Below, piece by piece: positions 42,615 to 51,510 of a stretch of 64,000 bases of DNA. The notes beneath the pieces are model-generated. The model worked only from the letters and a program-made list of their open reading frames with translations, had not been told where the DNA came from and did no database searches. How positions within the stretch are numbered: position 1 is the first letter of the stretch; every line of letters starts with the position of its first letter. A program made the translations under genes and the position numbers. The stretch lies in NCBI GenBank assembly GCA_035559795.1, contig DATMAR010000003.1, positions 434,001 to 498,000 of the forward strand. Direction: 5' to 3'. Source of the DNA: Fimbriimonadales bacterium (GTDB taxonomy: Bacteria; Armatimonadota; Fimbriimonadia; Fimbriimonadales; ATM1).

Positions 42615-43175
42615 CTATAGTGAAAGGAAAAACTGGTGAATGCGAAGGTCGTCCGTCAACTCCGGATGAAACGTCGTGCCAAAAAGAGTTCCTTGCTGAA
42701 CAGCTACAGGATGACCATTGTGAGAAGCGAGAACTTCCACGTCTTTTCCCACCTTCGATATAATCGGCGCGCGAATAAAAACGGCGTGAAATGGCTTTTG
42801 AAAGCCGCGAAATTCGATATCGGTTTCGAAAGAGTTGATTTGCGGACCGTAAGCATTTCGAATAACCCTCACATCGAAAAGTTTCAGTCCCCATTGCTCT
42901 CTCCCCTCGATCTCCTTCGCTAAAAGAATAAGACCCATGCAAGTACCCCAAATAGGCATATTCTCCTTTGCACGTTCGAGAATTGCCTTATCGAGTCCGC
43001 TTTTTTGCAAAAGAATCCCGACCGTGGTGCTTTCTCCACCGGGGATGATGAGACGTTCACAATCACGAAGGTCTTCGGGGGTGCGAACCTCTTTCGCCTC
43101 GCGACCGCAGGCACGAACGGCTTCGATATGTTTTTGAAAATCGCCTTGAAGCGCTAAAACACCTATATAAGGCAC
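42615..43175 (-). CDS. pdxT: Pyridoxal 5'-phosphate synthase glutaminase subunit
   Basis: About 186 residues from the GTG at 43175 (MPYIGVLALQGDFQKHIEAV); the longer reading frame overlaps the PEP-CTERM remnant. Class I glutamine amidotransferase triad: Cys in WGTCMGLILLAKE, and His/Glu in GTTFHPELTDDLRIHQFF. LIIPGGESTTVGILL is the PdxT oxyanion block. It releases ammonia from glutamine for PdxS, which builds PLP from ribose-5-P and glyceraldehyde-3-P. pdxS is usually next to it but is not in the window. Confidence 0.93.
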   Translation of the reverse strand: MPYIGVLALQGDFQKHIEAVRACGREAKEVRTPEDLRDCERLIIPGGESTTVGILLQKSGLDKAILERAKENMPIWGTCMGLILLAKEIEGREQWGLKLFDVRVIRNAYGPQINSFETDIEFRGFQKPFHAVFIRAPIISKVGKDVEVLASHNGHPVAVQQGTLFGTTFHPELTDDLRIHQFFLSL

Positions 43176-43186
43176 ATCGAGATATT

Positions 43187-43441
43187 TTATTCTCGCGGAC
43201 GCTTCAAACGCTTGGCAAATAGCGCGAATGCTCCGAGAAGGATGCAAATCGTGCCAGGTTCAGGGACAACGGGAGCCTTGCCCATTTCGTGTGCGGCATT
43301 GATTCCTACGGTGTATTCCGTTTGCTGGATAGTCCTCGGGAAGTTTGCCCAAGGGTCGCTGTCTTTGCTGAGTTCGTGGATTAAGCCTTGATCAGGTGCG
43401 ACTTGTTCGGGTCTTTCCTTGACGAGTTCATGAGCGTCCAT
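43187..43441 (-). pseudogene. C-terminal remnant of a PEP-CTERM protein
   Basis: 84 codons from an ATG at 43441 with no signal peptide and no ribosome site. The frame stays open upstream for a further 20 codons to a TAA but without a start. It ends with the PEP-CTERM signal VVPEPGTICILLGAFALFAK followed by the basic tail RLKRPRE. An exported protein needs an N-terminal signal, so this is most likely the surviving 3' part of a broken gene. The 115 bases between it and hutG hold no other feature I can name. Confidence 0.7.
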
Positions 43442-43556
43442 GTCACAGTAAATTCCACAGATGGGGATTTTATGGGCTGGTAAATATTCGGGTTAGACTT
43501 TTATTGCGCCTGGCATTTACCGGAAGAAGGAGGTTCTCCGCCACTTTGCGATAACA

Positions 43557-44462
43557 CTATCGCAGCACTTCCCATGCACAACGAGCGGCTAAGCGCGCGG
43601 TCATGTCTTGCAAATCATGAGGGGGGGATAGTTCGTAGATTCCGAATGTTCGAACCTTTTCGAAAGATAGAATTTGCCTAAGAAGTGCAAGAATGATCCT
43701 CGACGGAACTCCAGACGGTTGCGGGGCGCTCACTCCTGGTGCTTCACTCATGGCAAAGACATCCATGTCTAAACTCAAATCCATACAATCGCAACGTGCC
43801 ATCGTTATTTGCACGGATTCCAAAAATTTTTCGACTTCGAGCGAAGGAGAATCACCATAAAATATCGTTCCACCTTTCGCTTCTGCATAATCTTTATGCA
43901 ACTTCGCTGTAGCGCAGGATTGAATCCCGAACCAAATCGCATTTTTTCCTTCTACTCCGTTTTCCAACGCGCGCCAAAAAGAGGTTCCGGAATGGGGAAT
44001 CGAAGATGCTCGCACATCCAGATGCGCGTCGAAATTGATAAAGCCCGTCCCTCCCGTTTGCAGAAGCGCCGCAATAGGCGCGAAACCCCAATCGTGCCCC
44101 CCTCCGAAAAGGAGAACCTTTTTCGAATGCATAAGCGCAAAGGTGATTTCCGAAACGGCTCGTTTATGGTCGGCGGCTAAATCTTCCGAAATGACCAAAT
44201 CCCCCAAATCCGCTATTTTCGTATCATTGCGGGGGGGCACTAAACGATAAAGCCATTTTCGTATCTCGCGCGGGGCATGAGCAGCGCCTTTCCTTCCCTT
44301 GTTCAATGTAATGCCTCGATCGTCTGGAAAACCGATTATCGCAACGTCCCAATCCCGTTTCGCAAAATCTCTCTTAGAAACGATGCGCACGATTTCCCCT
44401 AACCGCGGATCTTCGGGTTCGCCACGCGAAAAAAATAATTCACGAGGGGGGGGCTTTAACAT
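43557..44462 (-). CDS. hutG: Arginase-family hydrolase, probable formimidoylglutamase
   Basis: 301 residues, ureohydrolase fold with the dinuclear Mn ligands: LLFGGGHDWGFAP (His), GFINFDAHLDVRASSIPHSG (three ligands in DAHLD), and LSLDMDVFAMSEAPG (two Asp). The serine/proline loop APQPSGVPSRIIL follows as in agmatinases and formiminoglutamases. Because it starts one base after the hutH stop and uses the same strand, hydrolysis of N-formimino-L-glutamate in histidine breakdown is the most likely reaction. No hutU or hutI is in the window, so the pathway is completed elsewhere. Confidence 0.88.
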   Translation of the reverse strand: MLKPPPRELFFSRGEPEDPRLGEIVRIVSKRDFAKRDWDVAIIGFPDDRGITLNKGRKGAAHAPREIRKWLYRLVPPRNDTKIADLGDLVISEDLAADHKRAVSEITFALMHSKKVLLFGGGHDWGFAPIAALLQTGGTGFINFDAHLDVRASSIPHSGTSFWRALENGVEGKNAIWFGIQSCATAKLHKDYAEAKGGTIFYGDSPSLEVEKFLESVQITMARCDCMDLSLDMDVFAMSEAPGVSAPQPSGVPSRIILALLRQILSFEKVRTFGIYELSPPHDLQDMTARLAARCAWEVLR

Positions 44463-44463
44463 T

Positions 44464-45987
44464 TCAGTCCAAATCCCCTATTTCTTTTTCTACAGCCTCA
44501 ACCACCCGTTCTAATTCGAAACGCTGAATCTCGTCGCTCAACGAACGGTCCTCTTCGACTTTTTCGACCATTTCTCGAACTGCACGCCACGCTGCTTGCA
44601 CTCCCAAACCCGGCTTGTCTTTTTGAATTTTGGCTCGACAGTCCAACGCTTGCGCACCTACGATGAGTTCGATTGCAATCACTTTGTATGTATTTTCGAA
44701 AACTTTTTGCGCATGAAGCGCCGCATTCATCGCCATGGAGACGTGGTCTTCTTGATTTGCGCCGGTGTTGATCGTGTCCACGCAGGATGGATGGCTCAGA
44801 ACTTTGTTTTCACTCACCAATGCCGCTGAGGTGTATTGGCACATCATCAATCCACTGCGTAAACCCGCATGCTCTATGAGGAAGGGGGGGAGGCCTCGAT
44901 TATAGTCCTTATTCAAAGAACGCTCAGTGCGCCTTTCACTTATCGAGGCTAATTCCGAGATTCCGATTTTAAAATAATCGAGAGCCAAACCGACGGGTTC
45001 ACCGTGAAAATGTCCAGCGGAAACCACTTCGTCTCCTATCACCAAAGGGTTGTCCGTAACACTCGAAATTTCGATTTCGACGACTTCGCGCAGATGGGTG
45101 ATGGAGTTTCGTGCCGCGCCGTGCACTTGGGGGGCGCAGCGAATGGAATAAGCATCTTGCACTTCGCCGCAATGCGCATGACTCGCAACGAGCTCGCTAT
45201 TTTCGATTAATCGCTTTATGTTTTTTGCCGAACGCATCTGGTGGGGATGAGGCCGCAAAACGTGAACTTCGTCTCGAAAGGGTTGTGCAGAACAGAGCGT
45301 CGCTTCAATGTTCATCGCGCATGCAATATCTGCCGCTTTCGCCAAGGTTTTTGCGCTTGCCGTTAATAATGCTGCAATTGCAGTATGCACGTGAGTGCCG
45401 TTGATGAGAGAAAGTCCTAACTTGCTCGTCAACGCGAGAGGAGCGAGACCATGCTCCGCCATCAGCAAATGCGAAGATAAAAGACTTCCATCGTCGCTCC
45501 TGCAAGTTCCTTCACCCATCAATGCTAATGCGATATGTGCGAGTGGTGCTAAATCTCCGCTCGCACCCAAAGACCCTTGGCGAGGAACGTTGGGATGAAT
45601 CGAACGATTGAGAAATTCGCAAATCAACTGCGCCGCTTCAGGACCAACACCGCTATGACCTCGTAAAAGACTCGCCGCCATCAACAACATCGAAGCGCGT
45701 ACTTCTTTCGTTCCTAAAGGTTCGCCGACCCCTACCGCATGAGAGCGAATTAAATTTTCTTGCAAATGAATTCTTTCTTTAGGTTCGATGATTTCGGATT
45801 TCAAGGCACCGAATCCGGTGTTCACTCCATAAATGAGCGTTTCGCTCTTTTCGAGATTTTCTAAAATCGCCCGGGATTTTATAGCTCTTTCGATTGCCTT
45901 CTGAGATATTTCGACCGTTGCCCCGTTCGCAACCGCAACGATATCCTCTATGCGTAGCGAGGGCTCTTCGAGAATTACTCTTTCCAT
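44464..45987 (-). CDS. hutH: Histidine ammonia-lyase
   Basis: 507 residues, normal length for HutH/HAL. The Ala-Ser-Gly that cyclises to the MIO electrophile is in QGSLGASGDLAPLAHIALAL. Other signatures: LIYGVNTGFGALKSEII near the N-terminus, NPLVIGDEVVSAGHFHGEP, and QEDHVSMAMNAALHA. Converts L-histidine to urocanate and ammonia in the cytoplasm; first enzyme of histidine utilisation, in operon with hutG. No ribosome site is obvious; two hairpins lie immediately upstream (45990-46051). Confidence 0.97.
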   Translation of the reverse strand: MERVILEEPSLRIEDIVAVANGATVEISQKAIERAIKSRAILENLEKSETLIYGVNTGFGALKSEIIEPKERIHLQENLIRSHAVGVGEPLGTKEVRASMLLMAASLLRGHSGVGPEAAQLICEFLNRSIHPNVPRQGSLGASGDLAPLAHIALALMGEGTCRSDDGSLLSSHLLMAEHGLAPLALTSKLGLSLINGTHVHTAIAALLTASAKTLAKAADIACAMNIEATLCSAQPFRDEVHVLRPHPHQMRSAKNIKRLIENSELVASHAHCGEVQDAYSIRCAPQVHGAARNSITHLREVVEIEISSVTDNPLVIGDEVVSAGHFHGEPVGLALDYFKIGISELASISERRTERSLNKDYNRGLPPFLIEHAGLRSGLMMCQYTSAALVSENKVLSHPSCVDTINTGANQEDHVSMAMNAALHAQKVFENTYKVIAIELIVGAQALDCRAKIQKDKPGLGVQAAWRAVREMVEKVEEDRSLSDEIQRFELERVVEAVEKEIGDLD

Positions 45988-45989
45988 GA

Positions 45990-46051
45990 CGTTCGAGAGT
46001 TCAGGATACCTCGAACGGTTTCTGTCGCACCCGAGTTCTCCGGGTGCGACA
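45990..46051 (-). promoter_or_regulatory. Two stem-loops upstream of hutH
   Basis: CGTTCGAG (45990-45997) pairs with CTCGAACG (46010-46017), ending two bases before the hutH ATG, and TGTCGCACCCG (46023-46033) pairs with CGGGTGCGACA (46041-46051), a perfect 11-bp stem. The latter could end the preceding propeller transcript, although no U-tract follows. The former would cover the translation start region of hutH. Confidence 0.6.
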
Positions 46052-46080
46052 GCGGAAAGATATGCCCCCCCTTGAAAAAG

Positions 46081-47271
46081 TTACGGTCCGAATGCGTAAA
46101 GATTGCCGTCCAGACAACCTATGTAAAGTGTACCGTCGTTTGCTAAAGCGGGAGAGGAAACGTATGCAATTTCGGGCAAGGTGTATTTACCCACTTCTGC
46201 GCCATTCGTGCTGCTCAGCACCCAGAGTCGTTTTTCGACCTGGATTGCCCAACGCTTGCCTGTTCCTAAGCCCATAAATAAGTTCCCTGCACCATCCATC
46301 AAGATTGCATTCATCGCATCGCCCAAATAAAAGTTGTCCTGAATGATTTGCTTTTTCCAAACCACATTTCCAGAAGAGTTGAACTTCCAAACGTAGGTTT
46401 GGCGTGCGTAATAGACATTGCCGTTCGGGTCTACTGTCATCGAGGCATATCCATTCGCCCCATAGAGACTCGAGTTCACCCATTTCAGAGTTCCATTGGG
46501 ATTGAACGCTTTCGGATAGTTGTCTATGATGTAAATCGTTCCGTCATTTCCTACTACAGGGGGGGCGAGGGGCCAGAAGTACTGATCTAAAAGCACGCTC
46601 CATTTCAAAGTGCCGTCCGTATTGAAGGCGTAAAGCTTCGATTGTCCGCCGAGAGCCCCGCTTGCATATATCGTATTTCCGTCCGGAGAAAGCGAAGGTC
46701 CTCCGGATTGCCCTGGACCGGTTATTTCTTGCTGCCATTTAACGACTCCACCTGGTGTGAAAGCGGTCAACTTTCCATCCAGAGTGATGTAAACCGTTCC
46801 GTCGGGTGCAATCACAGGCGTTTGCATAACCATGTTTTGTGTGTCGTATTTCCATAACAAGTTCCCGTTGCCATTGAGAGCGTAGAAGGCGCGAATCCCC
46901 CCTCCATAGACTACACCAGAAGGCGAAACTGCAACCGTGAAATTGGGGGTCTTGTCATGGTCTATCCAGCCGACAGGATATTTCCATTTGAGAGTGCCAT
47001 CCGGTTTGACAGCCCAAATCGTATAGAAAGACTTCGGGGTCGTTTCGTCCAAAGTTGCCCCCAAATAAATCGTGCCATCAGGACCTATCACGGGCGAAGC
47101 AAGAACGGGACCCCCCACATAAAACTTCCATTTCAATTTTGGAGTGGCAGGTCCGACCACTGTCGTATATCCGTTGCGCTGCGCATTTCCGTGATACATG
47201 TTCCAATCTGCCTGCGCAACTGTGAACAGTGAGAAAATTGCGATATTCAAAAATAATTTAGAGTGTTTCAT
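46081..47271 (-). CDS. Secreted PQQ-type beta-propeller protein 2
   Basis: 396 residues with a signal peptide (LFLNIAIFSLFTVAQA). About seven blade repeats with the AxDxxTG-like/‘PDGTIY’ signature: PVIGPDGTIYLGA, VKPDGTLKWKYPVGW, PVIAPDGTVYITLDGKLTAF, LSPDGNTIYASG, NDGTLYIGCLDGNLYAFGP. This is the PQQ-binding-like/outer-membrane assembly BamB-like repeat superfamily; PQQ-specific dehydrogenase residues are not evident, so a structural or binding role is more likely than enzymatic. Starts nine bases after the stop of its paralog with AGGAGA in the gap, so the two form an operon. Confidence 0.88.
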   Translation of the reverse strand: MKHSKLFLNIAIFSLFTVAQADWNMYHGNAQRNGYTTVVGPATPKLKWKFYVGGPVLASPVIGPDGTIYLGATLDETTPKSFYTIWAVKPDGTLKWKYPVGWIDHDKTPNFTVAVSPSGVVYGGGIRAFYALNGNGNLLWKYDTQNMVMQTPVIAPDGTVYITLDGKLTAFTPGGVVKWQQEITGPGQSGGPSLSPDGNTIYASGALGGQSKLYAFNTDGTLKWSVLLDQYFWPLAPPVVGNDGTIYIIDNYPKAFNPNGTLKWVNSSLYGANGYASMTVDPNGNVYYARQTYVWKFNSSGNVVWKKQIIQDNFYLGDAMNAILMDGAGNLFMGLGTGKRWAIQVEKRLWVLSSTNGAEVGKYTLPEIAYVSSPALANDGTLYIGCLDGNLYAFGP

Positions 47272-47280
47272 TTTTTTCTC

Positions 47281-48468
47281 CTATCGAATGCAATATACAA
47301 AATAGTCGAAACCGACCTTTCCGCATGCATAAAGCGTGCCGTATAGTCCGATTGCTGGCGATGTAACGAATTCGTCGCAAACTTTGACCTTCCAGACGAT
47401 TTGGCCGTTCGGTTTCAATGCGGCTACTTCGCCATTCGAATTCGTTGCATAAATCCAATCGCGCGAATCGAGTGCAAGACCGTCCAATATCGTTCCGCCG
47501 ATGTTCGCCGTCCATAGCGTGGCGCCATTTTCGGGATTGAAGGCTCGAATGCTTCCGCCGCTCGGCTTATAAAGTTGTCCGTTTTTTCCGAGAGCAGGTG
47601 CTTGCGTCCAACTACCCCAAGTCTGCTGCCATTTAACCGTTCCGTTCGGATTAAACGCATACGTCCCTAACGTATCTACACCGACATACACCGTTCCATC
47701 GTTTCCGAAAACCGGTGTGCTTCCCCCCCCGTAAAGCGTATAGTAAATCCAGCGAAGCGTTCCATTCGCATTAGCGTAAATCACCGCAGGAAAAGTGTGG
47801 GGTTCGTTGCTTCTCGGAGTTCCTGTGCACATGTCGTAATTCGGAGCGACTGCAGGGGTTCCTGAACCCGGTCCACCATTGAAAATTAGTGTTTTGTCAG
47901 GATTCAACCCATAAAGACCTTCAAAAAAATGAAATCCACGAATCGTTTCATCGGGGCAAACTGCAGGAGACGCATCATTCGACACCCCGGAACCACCAGA
48001 AAAATAATATTCCCAAATCTTGTTTCCAAACGGGTCGAACTTATGCAAAATTCCGTTCGAGCCCGAAATGTAGACGTTCCCTGCACTATCCAACGCAGCG
48101 GTGCTACGAACGCCTTGCCCCGCTCCCCAAGGGAAGGATGGAATTTTTACCCGCCATGCGAGTTCCCCTTCTTTCGTCAAGACGATCACATAATCCTCGC
48201 CACTCCAAGGAGCATCGTTCCAACAATCACCGAGAATCACGTTCCCATTTCTCGAAACCGCAATCCCTGGCGCCCAGTTTGCCAATGGAACTTTCCAAGA
48301 AACCTTCCCGAGAATTGGCCCTGGATAAAGACTCTGTCCCGTCCTTTGCGCATTCGCATATTTCATTGGCCAGGGATGAGGAAGCGGGCGTACAGGAGGA
48401 GCCGGATTGATTTGCGCAAATCCCGGCAAAATGACTAATGATAAGAGTACCGAAATATATGCTTTCAT
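47281..48468 (-). CDS. Secreted PQQ-type beta-propeller protein 1
   Basis: 395 residues, signal peptide (YISVLLSLVILPGFAQ) and the same repeat type as the next gene: GEDYVIVLTKEGELAWRVKI, DSAGNVYISGSNGILHKFDP, VFGNDGTVYVGVDTLGTYAF, ALKPNGQIVWKVKVCDE, and a final blade LYGTLYACGKVG. The opening RPLPHPWPMKYANAQRTGQS is matched by MYHGNAQRNGYTTV in the paralog, the usual start of these outward-facing propellers. Tandem duplication of an exported propeller. Ribosome site TAGGAGCAGAAAA. Role unknown. Confidence 0.88.
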   Translation of the reverse strand: MKAYISVLLSLVILPGFAQINPAPPVRPLPHPWPMKYANAQRTGQSLYPGPILGKVSWKVPLANWAPGIAVSRNGNVILGDCWNDAPWSGEDYVIVLTKEGELAWRVKIPSFPWGAGQGVRSTAALDSAGNVYISGSNGILHKFDPFGNKIWEYYFSGGSGVSNDASPAVCPDETIRGFHFFEGLYGLNPDKTLIFNGGPGSGTPAVAPNYDMCTGTPRSNEPHTFPAVIYANANGTLRWIYYTLYGGGSTPVFGNDGTVYVGVDTLGTYAFNPNGTVKWQQTWGSWTQAPALGKNGQLYKPSGGSIRAFNPENGATLWTANIGGTILDGLALDSRDWIYATNSNGEVAALKPNGQIVWKVKVCDEFVTSPAIGLYGTLYACGKVGFDYFVYCIR

Positions 48469-48610
48469 TTTTCTGCTCCTAAATTTGTATGCATCGTTTT
48501 TGTTTTTAATACGAATTTTTACGTCTTGCGGGCATAATCGCCCTCGTAATTTGTAAAATCAGAAAATTGTTGTTTAATTAAATCATTGCAACACGAATCT
48601 GATACATCTA

Positions 48611-48655
48611 TCCGATGCAAAATAAATACCAATATAGAAAAATTGCCGCATCGGA
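48611..48655 (+). other. Inverted repeat upstream of ftsE
   Basis: TCCGATGC (48611-48618) and GCATCGGA (48648-48655) form a perfect 8-bp stem around an AT-rich 29-base loop. The right arm ends against the ftsE ribosome site GGAAGGTGG. The rest of the 208-base divergent region to the propeller gene holds an additional weak GCGGGC/GCCC stem and no gene. Confidence 0.5.
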
Positions 48656-48676
48656 AGGTGGCATAATCCCATCCGT

Positions 48677-49357
48677 TTGATCGAATTCCAAAACGTAACT
48701 CTTCGTTATGGCAAAGGGATAACCGCGGTATCGGAGGTGAATCTTTCCGTAGGCGGAGGGGAGTTCGTCTTTCTCGTCGGTCCAACCGGCTCGGGTAAGT
48801 CCACCCTTTTAAAACTCCTCATCCGAGAACTGAAGGCGACAGAGGGGCGCGTTATGTTGGGTGGAAGAGATTTAGCAGCCTTACCTGAAAACGCAGTTCC
48901 GGCTCTACGACGGCAAATCGGGCTCGTTCCACAAGACATCGGGCTTCTCCCGAACAAAAAAGTTTGGGAAAACCTTGCCTACGCAATGAGAGCAACCGGA
49001 CATACGAGAAGAGAGATTCGCACTCGTGTGCCTGAGATGCTGGAAAGAGTCGGGGTTCTTCACCGTGCTGATGCCTTCCCATCACAACTTTCAGGCGGAG
49101 AACAGCAGCGTGTAGCAATTGCTCGCGCGCTGATCCATTCTCCCGCTCTGCTCTTAGCCGACGAACCCACTGGACATCTCGATCCCGATACGAGTTTGGA
49201 AATCATCCAGTTGCTCGAGCAAGTAAACACGCGAGGAACGACCATTCTCATGGCGAGTCATGACATGCCTACTATCGGAAGTCTCCCTCGTCGTGTCGTG
49301 CGCTTAGAATCCGGTCGGGTGGTGTCGGATTCTTTCGGACTTACAAGAAATGCTTGA
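48677..49357 (+). CDS. ftsE: Cell-division ATP-binding protein FtsE
   Basis: 226 residues from a TTG at 48677 ([20 protein letters not shown]). ABC ATPase with Walker [18 protein letters not shown]-loop [11 protein letters not shown], signature [17 protein letters not shown], Walker [15 protein letters not shown] and switch His ILMASHDM. With FtsX it forms the membrane complex that drives EnvC-type activators and so septal peptidoglycan hydrolysis. Overlaps ftsX by eight bases. Ribosome site GGAAGGTGG is rather far upstream (15 bases). Confidence 0.96.
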   Translation: MIEFQNVTLRYGKGITAVSEVNLSVGGGEFVFLVGPTGSGKSTLLKLLIRELKATEGRVMLGGRDLAALPENAVPALRRQIGLVPQDIGLLPNKKVWENLAYAMRATGHTRREIRTRVPEMLERVGVLHRADAFPSQLSGGEQQRVAIARALIHSPALLLADEPTGHLDPDTSLEIIQLLEQVNTRGTTILMASHDMPTIGSLPRRVVRLESGRVVSDSFGLTRNA

Positions 49358-50246
49358 CCGTTTGGAATTCCTTTTCGAGGAGACGTGGGTTGCATTGCGT
49401 CGCAACGGAATGATGACGCTTTCAGCAATCAGCACCTCAGCAATCGCCCTTTTGATATTCGGAGGGTTGGCGTATTCCTACTTTTCGTTAGTGCAGTTTC
49501 TCGGTTCGATTCAAAGCGAATTCGAATTGAGAGTGTCCGTCGTTCCAGAAGCGACTTCCAAAGACATCGAACGAATGGAAAACGATTTAGAAAAAATCGA
49601 TGGCGTTGCGCAAGTGCATTTTCTTTCGAAAGAGGAAGTTTGGCGTAAATTTTTGGCGAAACAAAAAGACGCAGAATTTTTTTCGGATATTCCGAATCCA
49701 ATGCCGAACGAGTTCGTGATCATTCTGTCCGATTTATCAAAAACAGAATCCGTAAAAGAGCAATTGATGAATTATCCACTCGTGGATAAATCAGAAAATC
49801 CTCCGATTCGTGACGCGAAACTCGAGCGCGAGCGAGCACAAGGTTTGATTCGATTCGTGAAAATCTTCGGAGGAATTATTTGCACACTCGCATTCGTCAC
49901 TGCGGGTACGTTGATTTATAATACGATACGCTTGACGATCAACTCGCGCAGGCAAGAGTTGCGCATTATGCAACTTATGGGGGCGAGCCATGCGACGATT
50001 CGACTGCCGCTGATATTCGAGGGGGGGATTCAAGGTGGGATAGGAGGACTCATCGGCGGACTTTTCCTCTGGCTTTTCGGCGGGTCTTTCGTGCATCTAA
50101 GCACTTGGACTGCCTTCTCTCGAGCAGGCGAGGAGGGGAGTTTTCCTGGCTTTTTCCTCACAGTAGCATTGACAGGACTGGGTGTGGTTTTGGGTATGAT
50201 TTGCGCAACCTTATCCGTCAGACGCTACTTGGGTACGGGAACATGA
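49350..50246 (+). CDS. ftsX: Cell-division permease FtsX
   Basis: 298 residues, four TM segments: LSAISTSAIALLIFGGLAYS, GGIICTLAFVTAGTLIYNTI, GGIGGLIGGLFLWLFGGSF and FFLTVALTGLGVVLGMICAT. Between the first two lies the extracytoplasmic domain (residues ~45-165, FELRVSVVPEATSKDIERME; HFLSKEEVWRKFLAKQ) that contacts the peptidoglycan hydrolase activator. The block RLTINSRRQELRIMQLMGAS is the FtsX signature. Overlaps both neighbours (ftsE by 8 bases, envC by an ATGA). Confidence 0.95.
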   Translation: MLDRLEFLFEETWVALRRNGMMTLSAISTSAIALLIFGGLAYSYFSLVQFLGSIQSEFELRVSVVPEATSKDIERMENDLEKIDGVAQVHFLSKEEVWRKFLAKQKDAEFFSDIPNPMPNEFVIILSDLSKTESVKEQLMNYPLVDKSENPPIRDAKLERERAQGLIRFVKIFGGIICTLAFVTAGTLIYNTIRLTINSRRQELRIMQLMGASHATIRLPLIFEGGIQGGIGGLIGGLFLWLFGGSFVHLSTWTAFSRAGEEGSFPGFFLTVALTGLGVVLGMICATLSVRRYLGTGT

Positions 50247-51352
50247 GAGTCTATTTGCTGATCGTCGTCCTGCTGTGCATAGGCTCTGTCGTCCTCGGGC
50301 AAAAACCCTCGAAAAAAGACCTCCTTCAAAAGCAAAAACAACTCTCGGCAAAAGTCTCGAGCGTTCGTAAACAGTTGCGGACTATGCGCAGAAGCAGCGC
50401 TCAAGTAATGAAAGACATCCGACGCGCAGACGAACTTTTAGAGGACGTAAGAGAGCGTTTGAATGTTACGATAAAAAAATTGAAACAAGCGCGCGCAAAT
50501 CAAGCGAAAGCCCAAAAAGAACTCGAAGCTGCGACGGAAAGATTAAAGAATAAAAAGCACCTCGTAGCAAAACGCCTTCGTGCCGTTTACTTGCGAGGAG
50601 AGCCAAAGCCAATCTTGGTGTTATTGAGGTCGGATTCCTTCAGCGAGATCTCGGAGCGCTCTTACATTTTAAACCGAATCGCAAGCATGGATAAAAAAAT
50701 GATTACAGATTTAGACAACGCACGCAAAGAAATCGAAAGGCGAAAGCGTGAAATTGACGAAGCAGTAGAGCAAATTAATTATCTTCGCAGGAAACAAGCA
50801 ATGGAACAAGCCGAGTTGAATCGGCATATGTTGCGCAAACGCACGTATCTGGAAGAACTTCGAGAACAGGCGCAACTCTTAGAGCATCAACTCGACGAAC
50901 TCGAAAAAGAAAGTTTGCGAATCGAAGCGGCATTGGTTCGCTATTATTCGATGGGGGGCGGAAGAATCATCTGGCGTGGAAAATGGATGCAACCTGTTGC
51001 CGGAAGAATCGCCAGTGGCTTCGGAATGCGAAAACATCCCATCTTCGGAGGCACGAGAATGCATACCGGCGTTGACATACCGGCAAGAACGGGGACATCC
51101 ATCCGCGCTGCTGGCAATGGAGTCGTTATCGGTGCTTCCTACATGGGAGGATACGGGAATACCGTCATACTCGACCATGGCGCAGGGGTCGCCACACTTT
51201 ACGCTCATTGTTCGAGAATTTACGTACGCCCTGGTCAACGTGTAAGACGAGGGGATACCATTGCCGCCGTCGGCTCGACTGGCTACAGTACTGGACCGCA
51301 CTTGCATTGGGAAATCCGAGTAAACGGCAAACCTACGAATCCTCTGCGTTAG
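50243..51352 (+). CDS. envC: EnvC-like murein hydrolase activator, M23/LytM domain
   Basis: About 369 residues. Start at 50243 in an ATGA overlap with ftsX. Signal peptide (VYLLIVVLLCIGSVVLGQ), then a coiled coil of ~210 residues (LLQKQKQLSAKVSSVRKQLR ... LEHQLDELEKESLRIEAALV), then a LytM domain. The zinc residues of active M23 enzymes are present: RMHTGVDIPARTG (His and Asp), TLYAHCSRIY, and GPHLHWEIRVNG. E. coli EnvC has a degenerate LytM and only activates amidases; here the site looks intact, so the protein may cut peptidoglycan itself. The coiled coil would bind FtsX. Confidence 0.95.
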   Translation: MRVYLLIVVLLCIGSVVLGQKPSKKDLLQKQKQLSAKVSSVRKQLRTMRRSSAQVMKDIRRADELLEDVRERLNVTIKKLKQARANQAKAQKELEAATERLKNKKHLVAKRLRAVYLRGEPKPILVLLRSDSFSEISERSYILNRIASMDKKMITDLDNARKEIERRKREIDEAVEQINYLRRKQAMEQAELNRHMLRKRTYLEELREQAQLLEHQLDELEKESLRIEAALVRYYSMGGGRIIWRGKWMQPVAGRIASGFGMRKHPIFGGTRMHTGVDIPARTGTSIRAAGNGVVIGASYMGGYGNTVILDHGAGVATLYAHCSRIYVRPGQRVRRGDTIAAVGSTGYSTGPHLHWEIRVNGKPTNPLR

Positions 51353-51375
51353 CCCTTCCGTAGGTCACTTCACCG

Positions 51376-51397
51376 TAGGAGTGCAGTAAAGCGCGAA
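51376..51397 (+). repeat. Degenerate REP-like copy
   Basis: TAGGAGTGCAGTAAAGCGCG resembles the repeat units at 34480-34582 (TAGGAGCGCCGTAAGGCGCG) but the stem is broken. It lies in the 158-base gap between envC and menG, which shows no gene otherwise. Confidence 0.55.
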
Positions 51398-51510
51398 TTC
51401 AAAAAAAACGCCATTGGACACAGGGCGCGACTTCTCAAAATGACTTTAAAAACTTTCAGAAAAGGCTGAAACTTCCCTCTCTCGGGCGGTAGACTCGCCA
51501 ACAAAGCCGC

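Noticed and set aside
46081-48468. Quinoprotein (PQQ) alcohol dehydrogenases
   Set aside because: Both proteins have only propeller repeats; the signature disulfide, Ca-binding acid and catalytic Asp blocks and the cytochrome domain are not seen.
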